Source of the DNA: Isoetes taiwanensis
Lineage: Eukaryota; Streptophyta; Lycopodiopsida; Isoetales; Isoetaceae
Assembly: GCA_021234155.1 (NCBI GenBank)
Contig: JAJEKV010000143.1
Location: 1,257,358-1,321,357 of the forward strand
Length of the DNA stretch: 64,000 nt
Direction: 5' to 3'
The notes beneath the pieces are model-generated. The model saw only the letters and a list, made by a program, of their open reading frames with translations. It was not told the origin of the DNA and did no database searches. Each line of letters starts with the position of its first letter. Positions within the stretch are counted from its first letter, which is position 1. Shown here piece by piece: positions 46,631-58,055 of this stretch. Position numbers and translations under genes: made by a program.

Positions 46631-49600
46631 TTTTTTTTTTTTTTTGAAGAACCGTGTCATCAATATATTAAAAGAATGGTAATGTTACAAAGCAAGTGAG
46701 GAGGAAGGAGAACTGCCCCAAAGAGACAGCGATACCTCGACACTCCACAACAAACTCACAAAAAAACTGCAACTCTACTGTTGTACAAACCGACCATCAC
46801 CATCTACAACACCTAAGAAGTCCCGCCAAATGGCAAACTTCCGCTCTACTAATCCCGGGAACACCGAGAAAGCTTTGAAATAGCTTGTACCGAAGTCGAG
46901 GAATCGAGAGGTCAGCGGTGCTGAATCCCCGAAGATCCACAACCCGCCGCTTCCAAATCAACCACACCAACCAAGCCCGCGCCACGGATGCAAGGCTTGC
47001 TGCCCAAAGAGGCCAAGCACCGGGATACACATGAAGCGACAAGCTGTTGGCTAGTCAATCTCACACGAAATAGAGCCACGACCCAATCCCATGCGGCACG
47101 CAAGTGAGGGCATAAAACCGATAATGCTCCACGGTCTCTCACGATGAAGGCCACAACAAGGGCAAAGAGGGCTCACACCCGACCTAAACCTGACTCACAA
47201 GGACATTCACCCACGATACAAATGTGCACCACCGCCGCGAAGCATCCTAACCTTCCGGTGGGGAAGTGAGCTCCATGTCCACGTCCAAACCGAAGCGCCA
47301 TCGAGAACCCGGAAGGCTGCGAGACCACCACTTGCACGAAGGCGGGAGTGTCATGAATAGCCAACACCCGGTAACAAGACCGCACAAAACAAGAAGACAC
47401 AATATCCGGATGAACCTTCCAAACCTCGCACCACCATATCATCCCGAGGGACTATAGGTATGTGTAGTGGAATACTCCCCGCCACTTGTTCCCGAGATAG
47501 CGGTCAACGCCCTTCCCGAGGCGAGCGAGCTCGAAAGAACTCCCACGGCTAGCTGACCACCCCAATACCAATCCTCCAAAGGTGAGCCAAAGACAGCTCG
47601 CCTCCAACAAAGTTCTCGTTCGAGCATGCGATGGCGACCAAGAGCAAGTGTGCGGGGGTAGAGGAACCCACAAGAAAGGAGAAGAGTGGTGATAAACCGA
47701 GGCATAATCGAAATGAAGAGCACACGCACATGATCCCAAGCCCGCAACACCCCCGTGAGAAAAGGGGATGCATGTGGGAAAGGCCGAGACCATACAACGA
47801 TGCCTGGGCAACTCCACATGCACGGGCGGCTTCCCAAACGCCACACAATGGCGAAGAGATCAAAAACAACAAATGGCAGGTACGGGAGAAGATGCCCCAT
47901 CTGCAGGCGCTCCAAACAAACTTGGAGACCAACACCTTACTATGCATTGCTAAATCTAGAATGGCCAAGCCCCCATCCTCCCGGGCGGAGACACTTCCAC
48001 CAAGCCACTTTAACAACCGCCCCTTCATCATCCCCTTCCCACACAAAATTTGAACAATCTTATCCAAAGCCCGTATCTTACCCTCGAGAGCTAACATCGC
48101 AGATCTTTGTATACACATGAGTGCTACAAAGTCGCGACTTGGCAATAGTGATCCTACACCGCCATGGACAACTTGCTACCCTTCCACCAATTGAGGTGTT
48201 TTACGCAATCCCTGCAAAATCTCATCCCACACCCTCCCCATGGAAACATCCCTCCAAAGGGAATGCCCGAGGCCAAGGAGAAAGTATCCGAAGAAACCCT
48301 TCACATTCCTCAAATTCCTCTCTTCTCGCCACCAAGAAGAGGAAAGTGTCATCGGCCGGCCCGGTTAATAATCTGGACTACCATCCCCGCATCCCAAGCC
48401 CATCCACCACCCCTCCTCCACTTGCGACCAAAAACAATCGGCGATTACCTCCGCCAAATCGTAAACAAAAACGGCGCAAAGGGCACCCCGGCACACCCCT
48501 CTGCCTAAGGAGAAAAGGCGGAGGGTTCACCTGGCACACCACCGTAGCCCGTGGTGCCGACCTATGCAGCTTCATGATCGTCTCGTAAAGCGTGGACCAC
48601 AGCCCAACGCTAACATCATGGCGCATAAGAACTCCCAAACGGACACTATCGTAAGCTTTGGCAAAGTCAAGCTTAAGATAGGCAATGCCTTGACCTGTTT
48701 TCTGGCCCAAGAAAGGCCCTCATAAGCTGCGGCAACAATAGTCAAAATGTTCCTCCCGGAACAAACCCGGTACACCTTACTAATGGAAGAATTCAACACC
48801 GGCTTCAACTTCTCTGCGGGGCTTTTCGTAATAATCTTATACCTGAGAGGACAACAAGGATATAGGCCTCCAATCATTAATAGTAGAAGGCTGCTTAACC
48901 TTAGGAATCAAGGAAATGCATGCGGTATTCAAGATCCTATCCATTTGAGAAGACTGCGACAACTCAAGATACACACAGTACCACGCAGACTCACCAGCCC
49001 ACTTCCAATAAGTCTGAAAAGAACTCCACGGGGATGCCATCCAACCCAGGACATTTATCCTTGGCCATGCACATACATGCCTCCGCTAAATCCTATCCGG
49101 AGAGCTCTGCTCCAAGCTCTCCACCGGTGAGGCGAGAATAGATGGCTTAACAGACCCCCAAAACAAGCTCCCCGCATCTCCTGCTCATAGGGAAGAGTCG
49201 CTGCAAAAAACACGAGAAATGAGCATGCACATACCTCTGCAAATCAGCGGGATCCTCCAAAGTCCGCCCATCGAGGCAAAGCAAGGGGCGCCATAGATGC
49301 TGCATATTGCACCTAAATTAGCTCTCAAGAAGAACACCGCGAACTTGTGTCCCCCCTCCTTCAACCAAGTAAGGGCCGCCTTCACACCCGCCTCACGCAC
49401 TTTAACTGCTCGCCCAGCAACAATAATATTGCAACACTACATTCTCCCTAATGCCATCGGAAAGGGCAGAAATCTTCTCAACTCCCGATAGAGACTATGC
49501 AACTCCTGGCTCCCTCCCTCGCACAGCCCTACCAAAGACCTTGGCAAAACGGCTTCACCCTAGCCAACGCAATCACCATACCGGACATACCCTTGAGGAG

Positions 49601-49929
49601 ATGAAAAGGTATCAAGCCACAACTCTTGGCACTGGGCCGAGAAATCCGCGATCGACCAAAAGTCGGGTGTTCAAAGCGGAACCGTCAGGAAGGGGGCGAG
49701 AGGCAACCGCACCCTGACTGGACAAAACCTGAGGGTAATGATCAGAAATGAAGGACAGAATGTTACTCCGGCGCAAAGAGGGCACACCATCCAGTGCGCA
49801 TGGGGAAGCATAGCACCGGTCATGCCTAGTATACGCCCGGCCCGCACCAATCTGCCTATTACAATAGGTGAAAGACAAGTCCCCAGGGACCTCAACCAAG
49901 GCCAAATCCTGCAACAAACGAGACACTCT
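46631..49929 (-). mobile_element. 5'-truncated L1-type LINE inserted in gypsy pol
   Basis: It begins (49929, minus) inside the endonuclease domain (GRAYTRHDRCY then ISDHYPQ), continues through AALTWLKEG, SLIPKVKQPSTINDWRPISL, YLKLDFAKAYDSV and the C-terminal LVWLIWKRR region, and ends in a 15-A tail (46645-46631). Each block aligns in order with the ORF2 at 37753-41486, so both belong to one broad family. The coding strand is G/T-rich and broken by many frameshifts. A perfect 9-bp duplication flanks it. Confidence 0.88.
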
Positions 49930-49938
49930 TTGGTGCTG
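49930..49938. repeat. Target-site duplication TTGGTGCTG (right)
   Basis: Identical to 46622-46630. Confidence 0.85.
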
Positions 49939-50702
49939 GCCAATCCACTATGGCTTCTATTTTTGCTGGGTCTATTGAGATTCCCTCTGTTGTGATCACA
50001 TGCCCTAAATAGTCCACTCTACTTGTTGCAAAGTGACATTTTGAAAGTTTAGCGTATAAATGATGTCATCTTAGCTTTTCTAGTATTCTCCTCAAATGTA
50101 CGACATGTTCTTCCATAGACTTGCTATAGATTAGAATGTCATCGAAAAATAACTTGACAAACTCGTCCAGAAAGTCCCGGAAGATGTCATTCATCAGGCG
50201 CATGAATGTTGCTGGAGCATTTGATAGACCAAAAGCATGACTATGAATTCGTAATGCTTGTACTGCGTTCTGAAGGCGGTCTTATGAATACTCTCTTTCT
50301 TGATTCTTATTTGATGGTAACCAGATCTTAAATCAACCTTGAAAAAGAATTTTGCTCCTTGGAGCTGGTCCATTAGATCATCCGCTCTTGGCAATGCATA
50401 TTTGTTCTTTACCGTTTGTTTGTTGAGCTGACAATAATCAATGCACATCCTTAGGCTTTCATCTTTCTTCTTGACGAAGAGGATGGGTGCACTAAAAGGT
50501 GATACACTTGGCCTAATGAATCCAAGTTCTATAATTCCTGCAGTTGCTTCTTGAGCTCAGCCAGCTCAGGTGTGCTCATCTTATATGGGGCTTTGCTAAT
50601 TGGTTTTGCATTTGATGCAAGATTGATTTCGCATTCCACACCTCTAAGGTGGTAATCCTCCGATTTCCTCCGGAAATAGGTCGTAAAATTCTGTAATTAA
50701 CT
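49939..50702 (-). pseudogene. Gypsy reverse transcriptase, N-terminal two-thirds
   Basis: The frame reads [34 protein letters not shown], then after a frameshift near 50530 the [14 protein letters not shown] block, [34 protein letters not shown] and [12 protein letters not shown]. These are the Ty3/gypsy RT landmarks, with the first catalytic Asp in [10 protein letters not shown] second frame change follows after EFIVM. Near 49940 YLGHVITTEGIS and IVDWPAP mark the RT connection domain, where the L1 interrupts. Confidence 0.9.
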
Positions 50703-51411
50703 CTAGGGTAAATTTTAAGGGCCCTAAATGTTTTTCTATTCAATTTAATTGGCTAAATGTGAAGTTCATAGATTTTTTTTTTTGGCGAAATTTGATAAAA
50801 TAAAGTCCTTTAGTGATCTTCCCACTTGGCTAAAATATAAATTCTATATGACATGACACATTCTGGTGTTGACAAATTTTCCTTGGTCTCCAGCTAAAGT
50901 GCAATATTTGACTTCAAACTTTGGGCATTCATTAGTTAATGAATGACAACTGATTCAATATGCCAAAATGATAACAAAGTTATTCAAATTACAATTCATA
51001 AAGAAAAAACAATATCATTTAAAGGAGCACACATATTTAAGTTGGGGTCAAATACATCCAAATGGCTAATTTGGTGCACAAAGTCCTTTAGGGTCAATAA
51101 TTGCAAGAAGAAGTCACTCTTACTTAAAGCTTAAAATGCTCACCACATAACATTCTTCATAACATTTAACTAGATGACTTGTAGATTTAAATTCAATATC
51201 CATTAAAGCATGATTGAGATAGTTAATGGTGATTCCTAAATGAAAGAGGTCCCTAAATCGATTAGGCATGGCTATTTGAATTGATCAGGGTGCACCTAAT
51301 CAGCTTCAGAGAAGGCGATTCAGTACATCATGCAGCAAACAATCCCGGCTAAACCCTAAGCATTCCCCCTTTTAGAATGGCTAAATTATGTTTTTTCTCT
51401 TTAAATGACCT
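50703..51411. mobile_element. Unclassified 0.7-kb insertion in gypsy pol
   Basis: Gypsy coding sequence stops at 51421 and resumes at 50702. The intervening 709 bases are AT-rich, non-coding and bounded by TAATTAACT on both sides (50694-50702 and 51412-51420). The nine-base repeat is consistent with target duplication. There are no obvious terminal inverted repeats or poly(A). The type is unknown. Confidence 0.6.
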
Positions 51412-51420
51412 TAATTAACT

Positions 51421-52241
51421 TTAGCCATGAAATTTGATTAGTCTAAAAAATAGCCATTTTGCGAATTTTAGCCACTCTTTAATACCATGAATTAACTCCT
51501 TCCTATTCTTTTGGTCAGGGTCAATGGCTTCTAGCCTAAGGATATAATCAACCTCATCCTTACTGATGCATTTATGCAATTGCTTTAATGACATGCACTG
51601 TATTATTGAGGCAATTTTCATACCTTTGACCAAAAAACATTTGCCATTGGGCGCCATGATTGATATCTCATGTTTATCACAATCGATCATTGTTTTAGCT
51701 GGCTTTAAGAATTCCATGCTGACTATGAGATCGTATTTTCCAATATCCATGACTTTAGCCCCCATGTTTAGATTTGCCCTGCTCAATGTTATATCAAAGT
51801 TTACTCTTTTTTCTTTTGTATTGCAAATTGTCCCACTTCCCATGCTCACTAGTTTGGGCTTAGACTTGAGGATCTTTGTTTTAGTAGTGCTGCCATCCTA
51901 GGAGATGCAAAATTGTGGGAGCTCCCTGTGTCTATTAGAAGTAGATAGGGTTTATCATCTATAATGCCCTCTGCTAAAATGACAGTGGACTGACTCTCCA
52001 CATTTTTCGTTTCTATGGCTACATAAATTCTACACTCACCTTCGATGAAATCTTGGGCCTCCTCCTCGTCGACGTGTATGTCTGTTGGGGAATCCCATCC
52101 TTCAAGATCTGCCATAGCTGCTTGCATGAGAAAAGGGCACTCGTGAGTGCAATGTTCCAGTTGAAAATACCTGAAGCACAACTTTTTCTTTACACATTCG
52201 TCCCTTTTCTCTTTAGATATGCTATTCAAAAATTGCTTCAC
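51421..52241 (-). pseudogene. Gypsy zinc knuckle, protease and linker
   Basis: Two adjoining minus-strand frames are open. The first (52241-51849) has CFRYFQLEHCTHEC, a CCHC knuckle in which the second Cys is Tyr, followed by LLIDTGSSHNF, the DTG active site of the retroviral-type aspartic protease. The second (51849-51421) holds the continuation of the protease fold (YDLIVSMEFL, resembling YDVILGMDWL). A frame change separates them. Confidence 0.85.
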
Positions 52242-52249
52242 CGACTTGC

Positions 52250-53382
52250 CCGCCGAGGGACCTGCTGTATATGGTTCCTTAAAGGGTGTCTCTTTGTCAT
52301 TTTTACCCCGGTACTATTGTGTTCTTCCATGTGCAGGGTTCGCCGCTTTCTGGTTGAAGTTAATTGTTGCTTTCTCTTTGTCGTAATACGACTGTCTCTG
52401 CTGGGTTTTGCGGTGTGTCCTCTAGGCTCAAAGCCTTATCTTCTGCTTCCCTTATCGTTCTGGGGTTTATTGTACAGACTAGTCTTTTGATGTTGCTATT
52501 GAGACCCTCTATACATCCATCCACTGCCTGCCTTTCTGATATCCTAGGCACATTTAACTTAGCCTCATAAACTCCTATGTGTATTTGGCTACAGACAGAT
52601 TCCTTTGATCTAGGCGGTAGAACTGTTGTATCTGACGGCTATATGTGAGCGTGGCATATAATGTTTACTGAAAGCCTTGCTGAAGGTTTTGAATCTACAA
52701 TTATTTCTCCTTAGCCTATTTGACTTTGCATACCCCTTCCACCATATGCGCGCTGGTCCTATCAAATTGGCAGTTGCTATCTTGCCAATATCTTTGTCCT
52801 TCATGCCATATGAATTGCCGAATTCTTCCATCTCATCTAGCCAGGCTTCAGCTTCCATGCTCGTTCTGTCTTTCCCTGAAAAATGTCCGAGCTTGCGTGT
52901 TTTCCAGACATTGCTTATTGCACTGTCTATTTTCTTTTGATAATCCTCCGCCCTGCAATGCTTATGCTTGCCATGTGAGCTTTCTGAGCTGTTGTCAGGG
53001 TCACTATGTGAGCTATTATCTAAGCTGTCTTCTGAGCTTGAACTCAAAGAGGTTTGATATCTTCTGTCCTTCTCCTTCTCTTATTGTGTTCGGATGACTG
53101 TGGGGGAGGTTGTTGTTCTGGCTGATTGTTGAGTTGGTGTTTCTCTTTCTGAAGAGGTGGTTATTGTGGCCCATACTCCTCTCCTCGAATAAATGGGATG
53201 ACAATCTGTACTAACTCTTGCATTCGCCTGCCCATTTCCACTAGGCGCCTGTTTATTGCTGCTGGTGTCATCTCAACTTCCTGTGCTTCTCGGCCGAATA
53301 AGTTTCGTAGCACCCAGTTCAAGGCTTGGCCTTGACTTCCTTGATTATGAGGAGAAGTTGTGAAGTTTCTAGCTACAAACAT
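52250..53382 (-). pseudogene. Gypsy gag (capsid) region
   Basis: Pieces 53382-53161, 53047-52610 and 52551-52360 on the minus strand give a Pro/Gln-rich N-terminus, a Ser/Asp-rich linker and then the capsid pattern: AEAWLDEMEEF, ARIWWKGY, FSKAFSKHYMP and later RISERQAVDGCIEGL with REAEDKALSLE. These are typical of Ty3/gypsy gag (W....F..F...Y). Several stops and frame changes separate the pieces. Confidence 0.8.
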
Positions 53383-54379
53383 TAATCACAGATATCCGTT
53401 ATGCAATATAGTTACTATTTTAAAGAACCTATAGCAAAAACACTTATATTCATGATAAGAATGTTACATATTTGATCTTAAAGTTTGTGTTCAAGAACAC
53501 AATTTTAAGTTGTATTTAAACTTTGTATTTCCTTGGGGCTCTAATGTCGACGTCGATGTTTGGGTTTGAAGTGCTCCTTAATATCTTTGAGTTTGAGGCC
53601 ATGGCCGACGTTTCATAGCATGTTCCATGTCGATTGTCCTTCCAGTGCTGGAGCTACCTTTCCCCCTGGAAAATCGTGTATCCGGGCCATTACTGCTAAG
53701 GGTCCATCTCGAAGGTATCCTCGAGCAAAACCAAGGTAATGCAAAACCACAGCTCTCCTAATTAAGATTATATGATCGATGTTCTTGGGAGGGTTAAAAT
53801 GATTCCCAAAGCAGGAGACTGCTAGCGCTCATCATTGATGCTTATAACAATGACTTCATCAACTATTCCGAGTAGGAACTTCCAAGAGAGATAGCTGAAA
53901 AGGAGACCTATACTATACAAAACATCACCGACATACAAGCACATGTTTTTTTTATCAAGCATCGAATGCAGCACCAAGATCTTCTAGATGAGGACGAGTT
54001 TCAGGCAATTCACGCAAGATTGTTTAAGAGTGGAAGCATGGCCAAACCTAAACAAGCCACATCGTCATGGGGCCAAACGCTGAGGGGCAGTCATATTAAC
54101 ATTGATAGTGCCATCTCGATGAAGAAGGATCATGATGACTTGATGGCAATAGAAATATAGGGTCAGGCAACCATGAGGAAAGGGTCCGGATCCGCAGTCG
54201 GTATGGGAAAAGCTTTACGCTACTATCTTCCTTCGCTCACAGGTATTCCTCCCCTTCAATAATAATTGGCGTAAGCGATGTGATTCCAATTGGGGGAGCT
54301 GTTGCTTTTCTTGGGAGGGCCTCTGTGGTCTCGGTGTACTTCTCCAACTGCTTGGCTAATCTGGATTCATTTTCGAAGC
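53383..54379. other. Internal gypsy region without recognised gene
   Basis: A plus-strand ORF at 53966-54160 (64 codons) has no recognised family. The minus strand shows nothing clear between the unknown ORF and gag. Confidence 0.4.
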
Positions 54380-55032
54380 TTAGACTTCCTCCTCATAATC
54401 CTCCACTTCTTCCTGATGCTCTGCCGATGGCTCCTCTAGAAGATTGGATTTGATGTCCAGTTCTTCTAAATATGGCCTAGCTGCCCTCATATTCAATGGT
54501 GCAAGATCAAAAGGTCGCATTGACAGTTCTATTGTCCTATTTATTGCCTGATAATGCAAGAAGGTTGCTAAGACTGCTTGTGCTGCTAAATATTTGTGCC
54601 CTTGAACCTTACATGTCATGTATACGAGCATTCTTTCAGTCCCTTTTCTAATCGTCTTCCCTGATATATGGCTCAGTGCTGTCATGATAGGTTTAAGAGA
54701 GATCCACGTTCCGATTTGTCCTTGAAGTCTGGCCCTAGAGCTCTTGATTGTATCGATCAAGGATATCTTGATAATAAGGTGTTCTGGATGTTGTCTCATA
54801 AAAGTCAAAGGTATGCTGAAAGACTTGAAATACCTCATCAATTGGTGCTTCTCTGATATGCTCTGAGTTGCCGTACCATAAATTTCGTAGATGCCATTGA
54901 ACTATGCAAGATGCAAACAAAAGCTATATAATATGGTGAGAAGTTTGAAAAATCGCCTGAGTAAGCTCCTTGTGGCTTCAAATGGAAGCAGAAGGGTATA
55001 TACCCAAAAGGATGCTTAGGGTTTCGTACCAA
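54380..55032 (-). pseudogene. Unknown gypsy-associated ORF upstream of gag
   Basis: Three successive minus-strand frames (55032-about 54900, 54920-54735, about 54745-54380) overlap tidily and seem to be one reading region of about 210 residues broken by two single-base changes. The middle reads HLRNLWYGNSEHIREAPIDE and SRTPYYQDILDRYNQEL; the last part reads LKPIMTALSHISGKTIRKG and ends in an acidic tail rich in Glu. I recognise no domain. Its place between the H3-like ORF and gag on the same strand suggests an accessory protein of the element. Confidence 0.45.
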
Positions 55033-56517
55033 AACCCTAAGTTTTCCAAGGTTTATGTTTCGTTATGTTGAGTGGTTATTTGTGGCTTGGAATTTAAATA
55101 ATCCCATCATGTCCCCTTTAATCACTTAATGTCACTAACATTGCAAGTTGATCTAGGCACCAAAAAAAAAGAAAGTTAATGTCGGCTAATACTTTCTCGA
55201 GTCTGCAAAAGGCCTAAGCATATGGTATCATTGGACAAGGGTAGGCACAAAGTGTCATGAAAGAAAATTCGTCAAGGGTATAATGGTGTAAGAAAATAAA
55301 TTACAAGGTGTAGTGAATAAAAGGGCCATTTGACATTTGTGGGCAAGAAAAAGAGGGAAAAGTTCGCAGTGCACAATCTAGGGCAAAAAAAGAAAAAAAA
55401 AATTTGAGATACAGAATGTAAGTGGCAGACCCCACGCCTGGAGCTCATGCAAAGGTCTGGCAGGGTGCTTGGACGCGGCATGCGTCGCCTCTGCTCTTAT
55501 TCTGCCTGAATAAATTTTATTTGAGAAGCTTTAGCTGTTGGTATCTTGATCTTGTTGTATCCCTTTCTATTTTGCAGATGCTTGCTCCTTGTTTGAAGAA
55601 ATGGGCCCCCATGCCATATTTCTATTTATTCTGTCTCTCCTTTTTCAGTTTGATGCAGCTTTAATTACGGCTACATATTTATGCCTACAGTTCTGACTAC
55701 ATCTTCAATAAGCTTTAACTTTCTCTGATTCGCTTGCTTCCTATTTCTAACTTTGTTATAGTTTTAAGGTATTCTATAATAGCTTATCTTCGTTTTTTTT
55801 TTTGGGGGTTGCTATGCCATGAACATGCCTTTGCTATTCTATTGCTAGATCAATCTATTAATACTAGTAGCTCAATTTAGCACTGGTAAGCTATTTTTTG
55901 TTTGAGTATGTTTTACTAGTACAAATTGAGTCTGTTGTATTGATGTATATCGACTACATATCTATCAATACTAATACTGGTTGAGCACAGCTGATGATTA
56001 TAACGGCTTAAGTATAATCTGTTAACATAATTGTATTCAAAGATTTCCCACAGGTTGATATAATAAGTATAACTGGTTAATATGGAATTACAACTTATGT
56101 GATAAGCTCGGTCTATAACATATTCACCCAGATTCAATATGTTATCCAGCATTACTTATAGCTGCATTGAGTACCAAGTTATAATGGTAGTCCTAGACAT
56201 ACAAAATTCATGTTTCATATAACTAGAAAGGCTATTCTATAAACTCTAGAAAGTTCAGTACATAGCATACCATTATAACTTTTTAGAAGCATTATAACCT
56301 TACAACTTTATAGATACCATTATAACTTTATAGAATCCGAAGCAAAGTTTTATATGATAGCCTTTTAAATATAGAAGAATAGAATAGAATAGAATAGATT
56401 TTTAGCGAGAACCAAATTCTTGTAATGGGAGAGGTCTATAAAACAAATACTTTTAAACACAATTATACTAATACGTTTACTAATAATTAAGACAGGATTT
56501 AATGAATCTCTAACTCG
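55033..56517. other. AT-rich internal gypsy spacer
   Basis: No coding sequence is recognised. An AATAGA-type repeat at about 56370-56400 resembles the TATTC tails of the LINE remnants, on the opposite strand. Confidence 0.45.
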
Positions 56518-57531
56518 TCAAAAGTAACCCAATATCTTTTCTCTTTGTATTCTTTTTGCCAAATTCATGTCCTTTGGCATCACGGTGACCCGTTTGGCAT
56601 GGATCGCACAGAGATTTGACTCCTCAAACAACTGACATAACTCAGCCTCAGCTGCTTCTCGGCAGTACCTCAGGATCATAGGAGTAACCCTATACTGCGT
56701 CGTGAATTCCTGCATAATTTCTCACACTAGCCTTTCGAAGGGGGTTCTTCGAATCAAGATATTAATACATTGTTGAAAATGCATAATTTCTCTTAGGGCC
56801 CTGGAATGCTTCGAGTTTGGCCCATGCTTTGCCGGTTTCTTCGGCTCTTCAGGTTGAGGTGGGGGCTTCCAAATATCTGCTAGGTCTGCCCCCTTTTACA
56901 AATCTGGGAATCTTCAGTGTGTTATACCAATGATTATAGACTACCCATTGTTTCATATATGCCTGGTAATCTTGCAACTTTCTCCGGTATTCCCGATCGT
57001 TCTGGAGGCTTAATGGTCTCTCCCCTGCTCTATACTTCTTATCTGACTTTCCATGGGTAGGCCATTGTAGATAAGGTGGTGGTGGTGCCATAGCTTGCTC
57101 TGGGAGATTTTGTTCTGTTTGCTCCTGATGTTCTTAATCACGAATTACTAGATTCGAATTACCATACCTATCAAGGCAGCGTTTAGATCGTCTCTCCCAT
57201 GAAACCGTCTCGTCTTGTTCTTCCAATTCCTCTGCGGCCACGTGTGTTACTTTCCGCTTACCCCGCCATACTTCCCTCCTTTTTACGATTCTAAGTCCTC
57301 TTCTTGCTACAATTCTTCTTGTTTTTGTGATTCTAACTGTTGCTCTTCTGACGATGGCTCAGTATAATCCACTAATACCACAGTCTCGTCTCCTTGTGAA
57401 CTCCGTTCCTCGGATGAATCTTCGATCTCAAATCTTGGATGCTTCTCAGGGTAAATCTGCTTGCCTATGCTTATATGCCGAACACCTTCATGTGCTTTGT
57501 ATTTCCTGGTTGTGGCTTTAGTGTGTGCCAT
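56518..57531 (-). pseudogene. Histone H3-like protein encoded by the gypsy element
   Basis: The minus-strand start at 57531 reads AHTKATTRKYKA, an H3 tail (ARTKQTARKS in canonical H3) keeping Thr3, Lys4, Thr6, Arg8 and Lys9. An acidic Glu/Ser-rich linker and about 190 residues of unrelated sequence follow (including QNDREYRRKLQDYQAYMKQW). The C-terminal part, 56830-56518, returns to an H3 fold: [53 protein letters not shown] and LAKRIQRE. Canonical H3 has 136 codons without such an insert. Two frame changes and two stops (one a TGA in place of the Arg of LVREI) inactivate this copy. It lies about 510 bases downstream of the primer-binding site, where gag normally begins. A protein of this design might coat or mimic nucleosomes; that is inference. 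Confidence 0.8.
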
Positions 57532-58042
57532 ATCAAACTGCTCTCGAGTTGGACAAAAATTCTTAGAGGTCTCCTTTTGGAGAAAGGGTAACTCAAAATG
57601 GGTTGGAGCAGATTAAGTCAAAAATATTGTGGCCAAATTAGGATATTTATGAGGATGTTTATGGTTATTTATTCCAATCACCTTTACTTATAATGACCCT
57701 TAAAAAATATTAGAATTCAAAAATTCTCCAATAGTCCCTGGGTTATTTATTGTAGATTTGCACCACATTCTACCGGGGAGTCTATTTTGGCCACCTCTTT
57801 GACCTATTTCTAGTGGAATATTGGCTTCATGCACAATTTTTCACCGAAGTTACTAGAATTCATGGATTTTATTACTATTATTTTCTAAATTAACTTAATT
57901 TTAAGGATGTCCTACCCGTCGAAAAAAAATTCCGCTTTTCGAGGTTCAATATTAGGATTTGCACCCCAACTTTTTACTAGGCCAGTTAGTTTCCTATCAT
58001 AAGGTGATGGCCAGTGCTGGATCTTGGTCAGCCAAGATCATA

Positions 58043-58054
58043 GCTCTGATACCA
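58043..58054 (-). promoter_or_regulatory. Primer-binding site (initiator tRNA-Met)
   Basis: TGGTATCAGAGC on the minus strand is complementary to the 3' end of plant initiator tRNA-Met and is the usual minus-strand primer site of plant LTR retrotransposons. Confidence 0.9.
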
Positions 58055-58055
58055 T

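Noticed and set aside
47631-48588. Long plus-strand ORFs rich in Pro and Lys
   Set aside because: They are antisense to the decayed L1, whose G/T-rich coding strand leaves few stops on the opposite strand.
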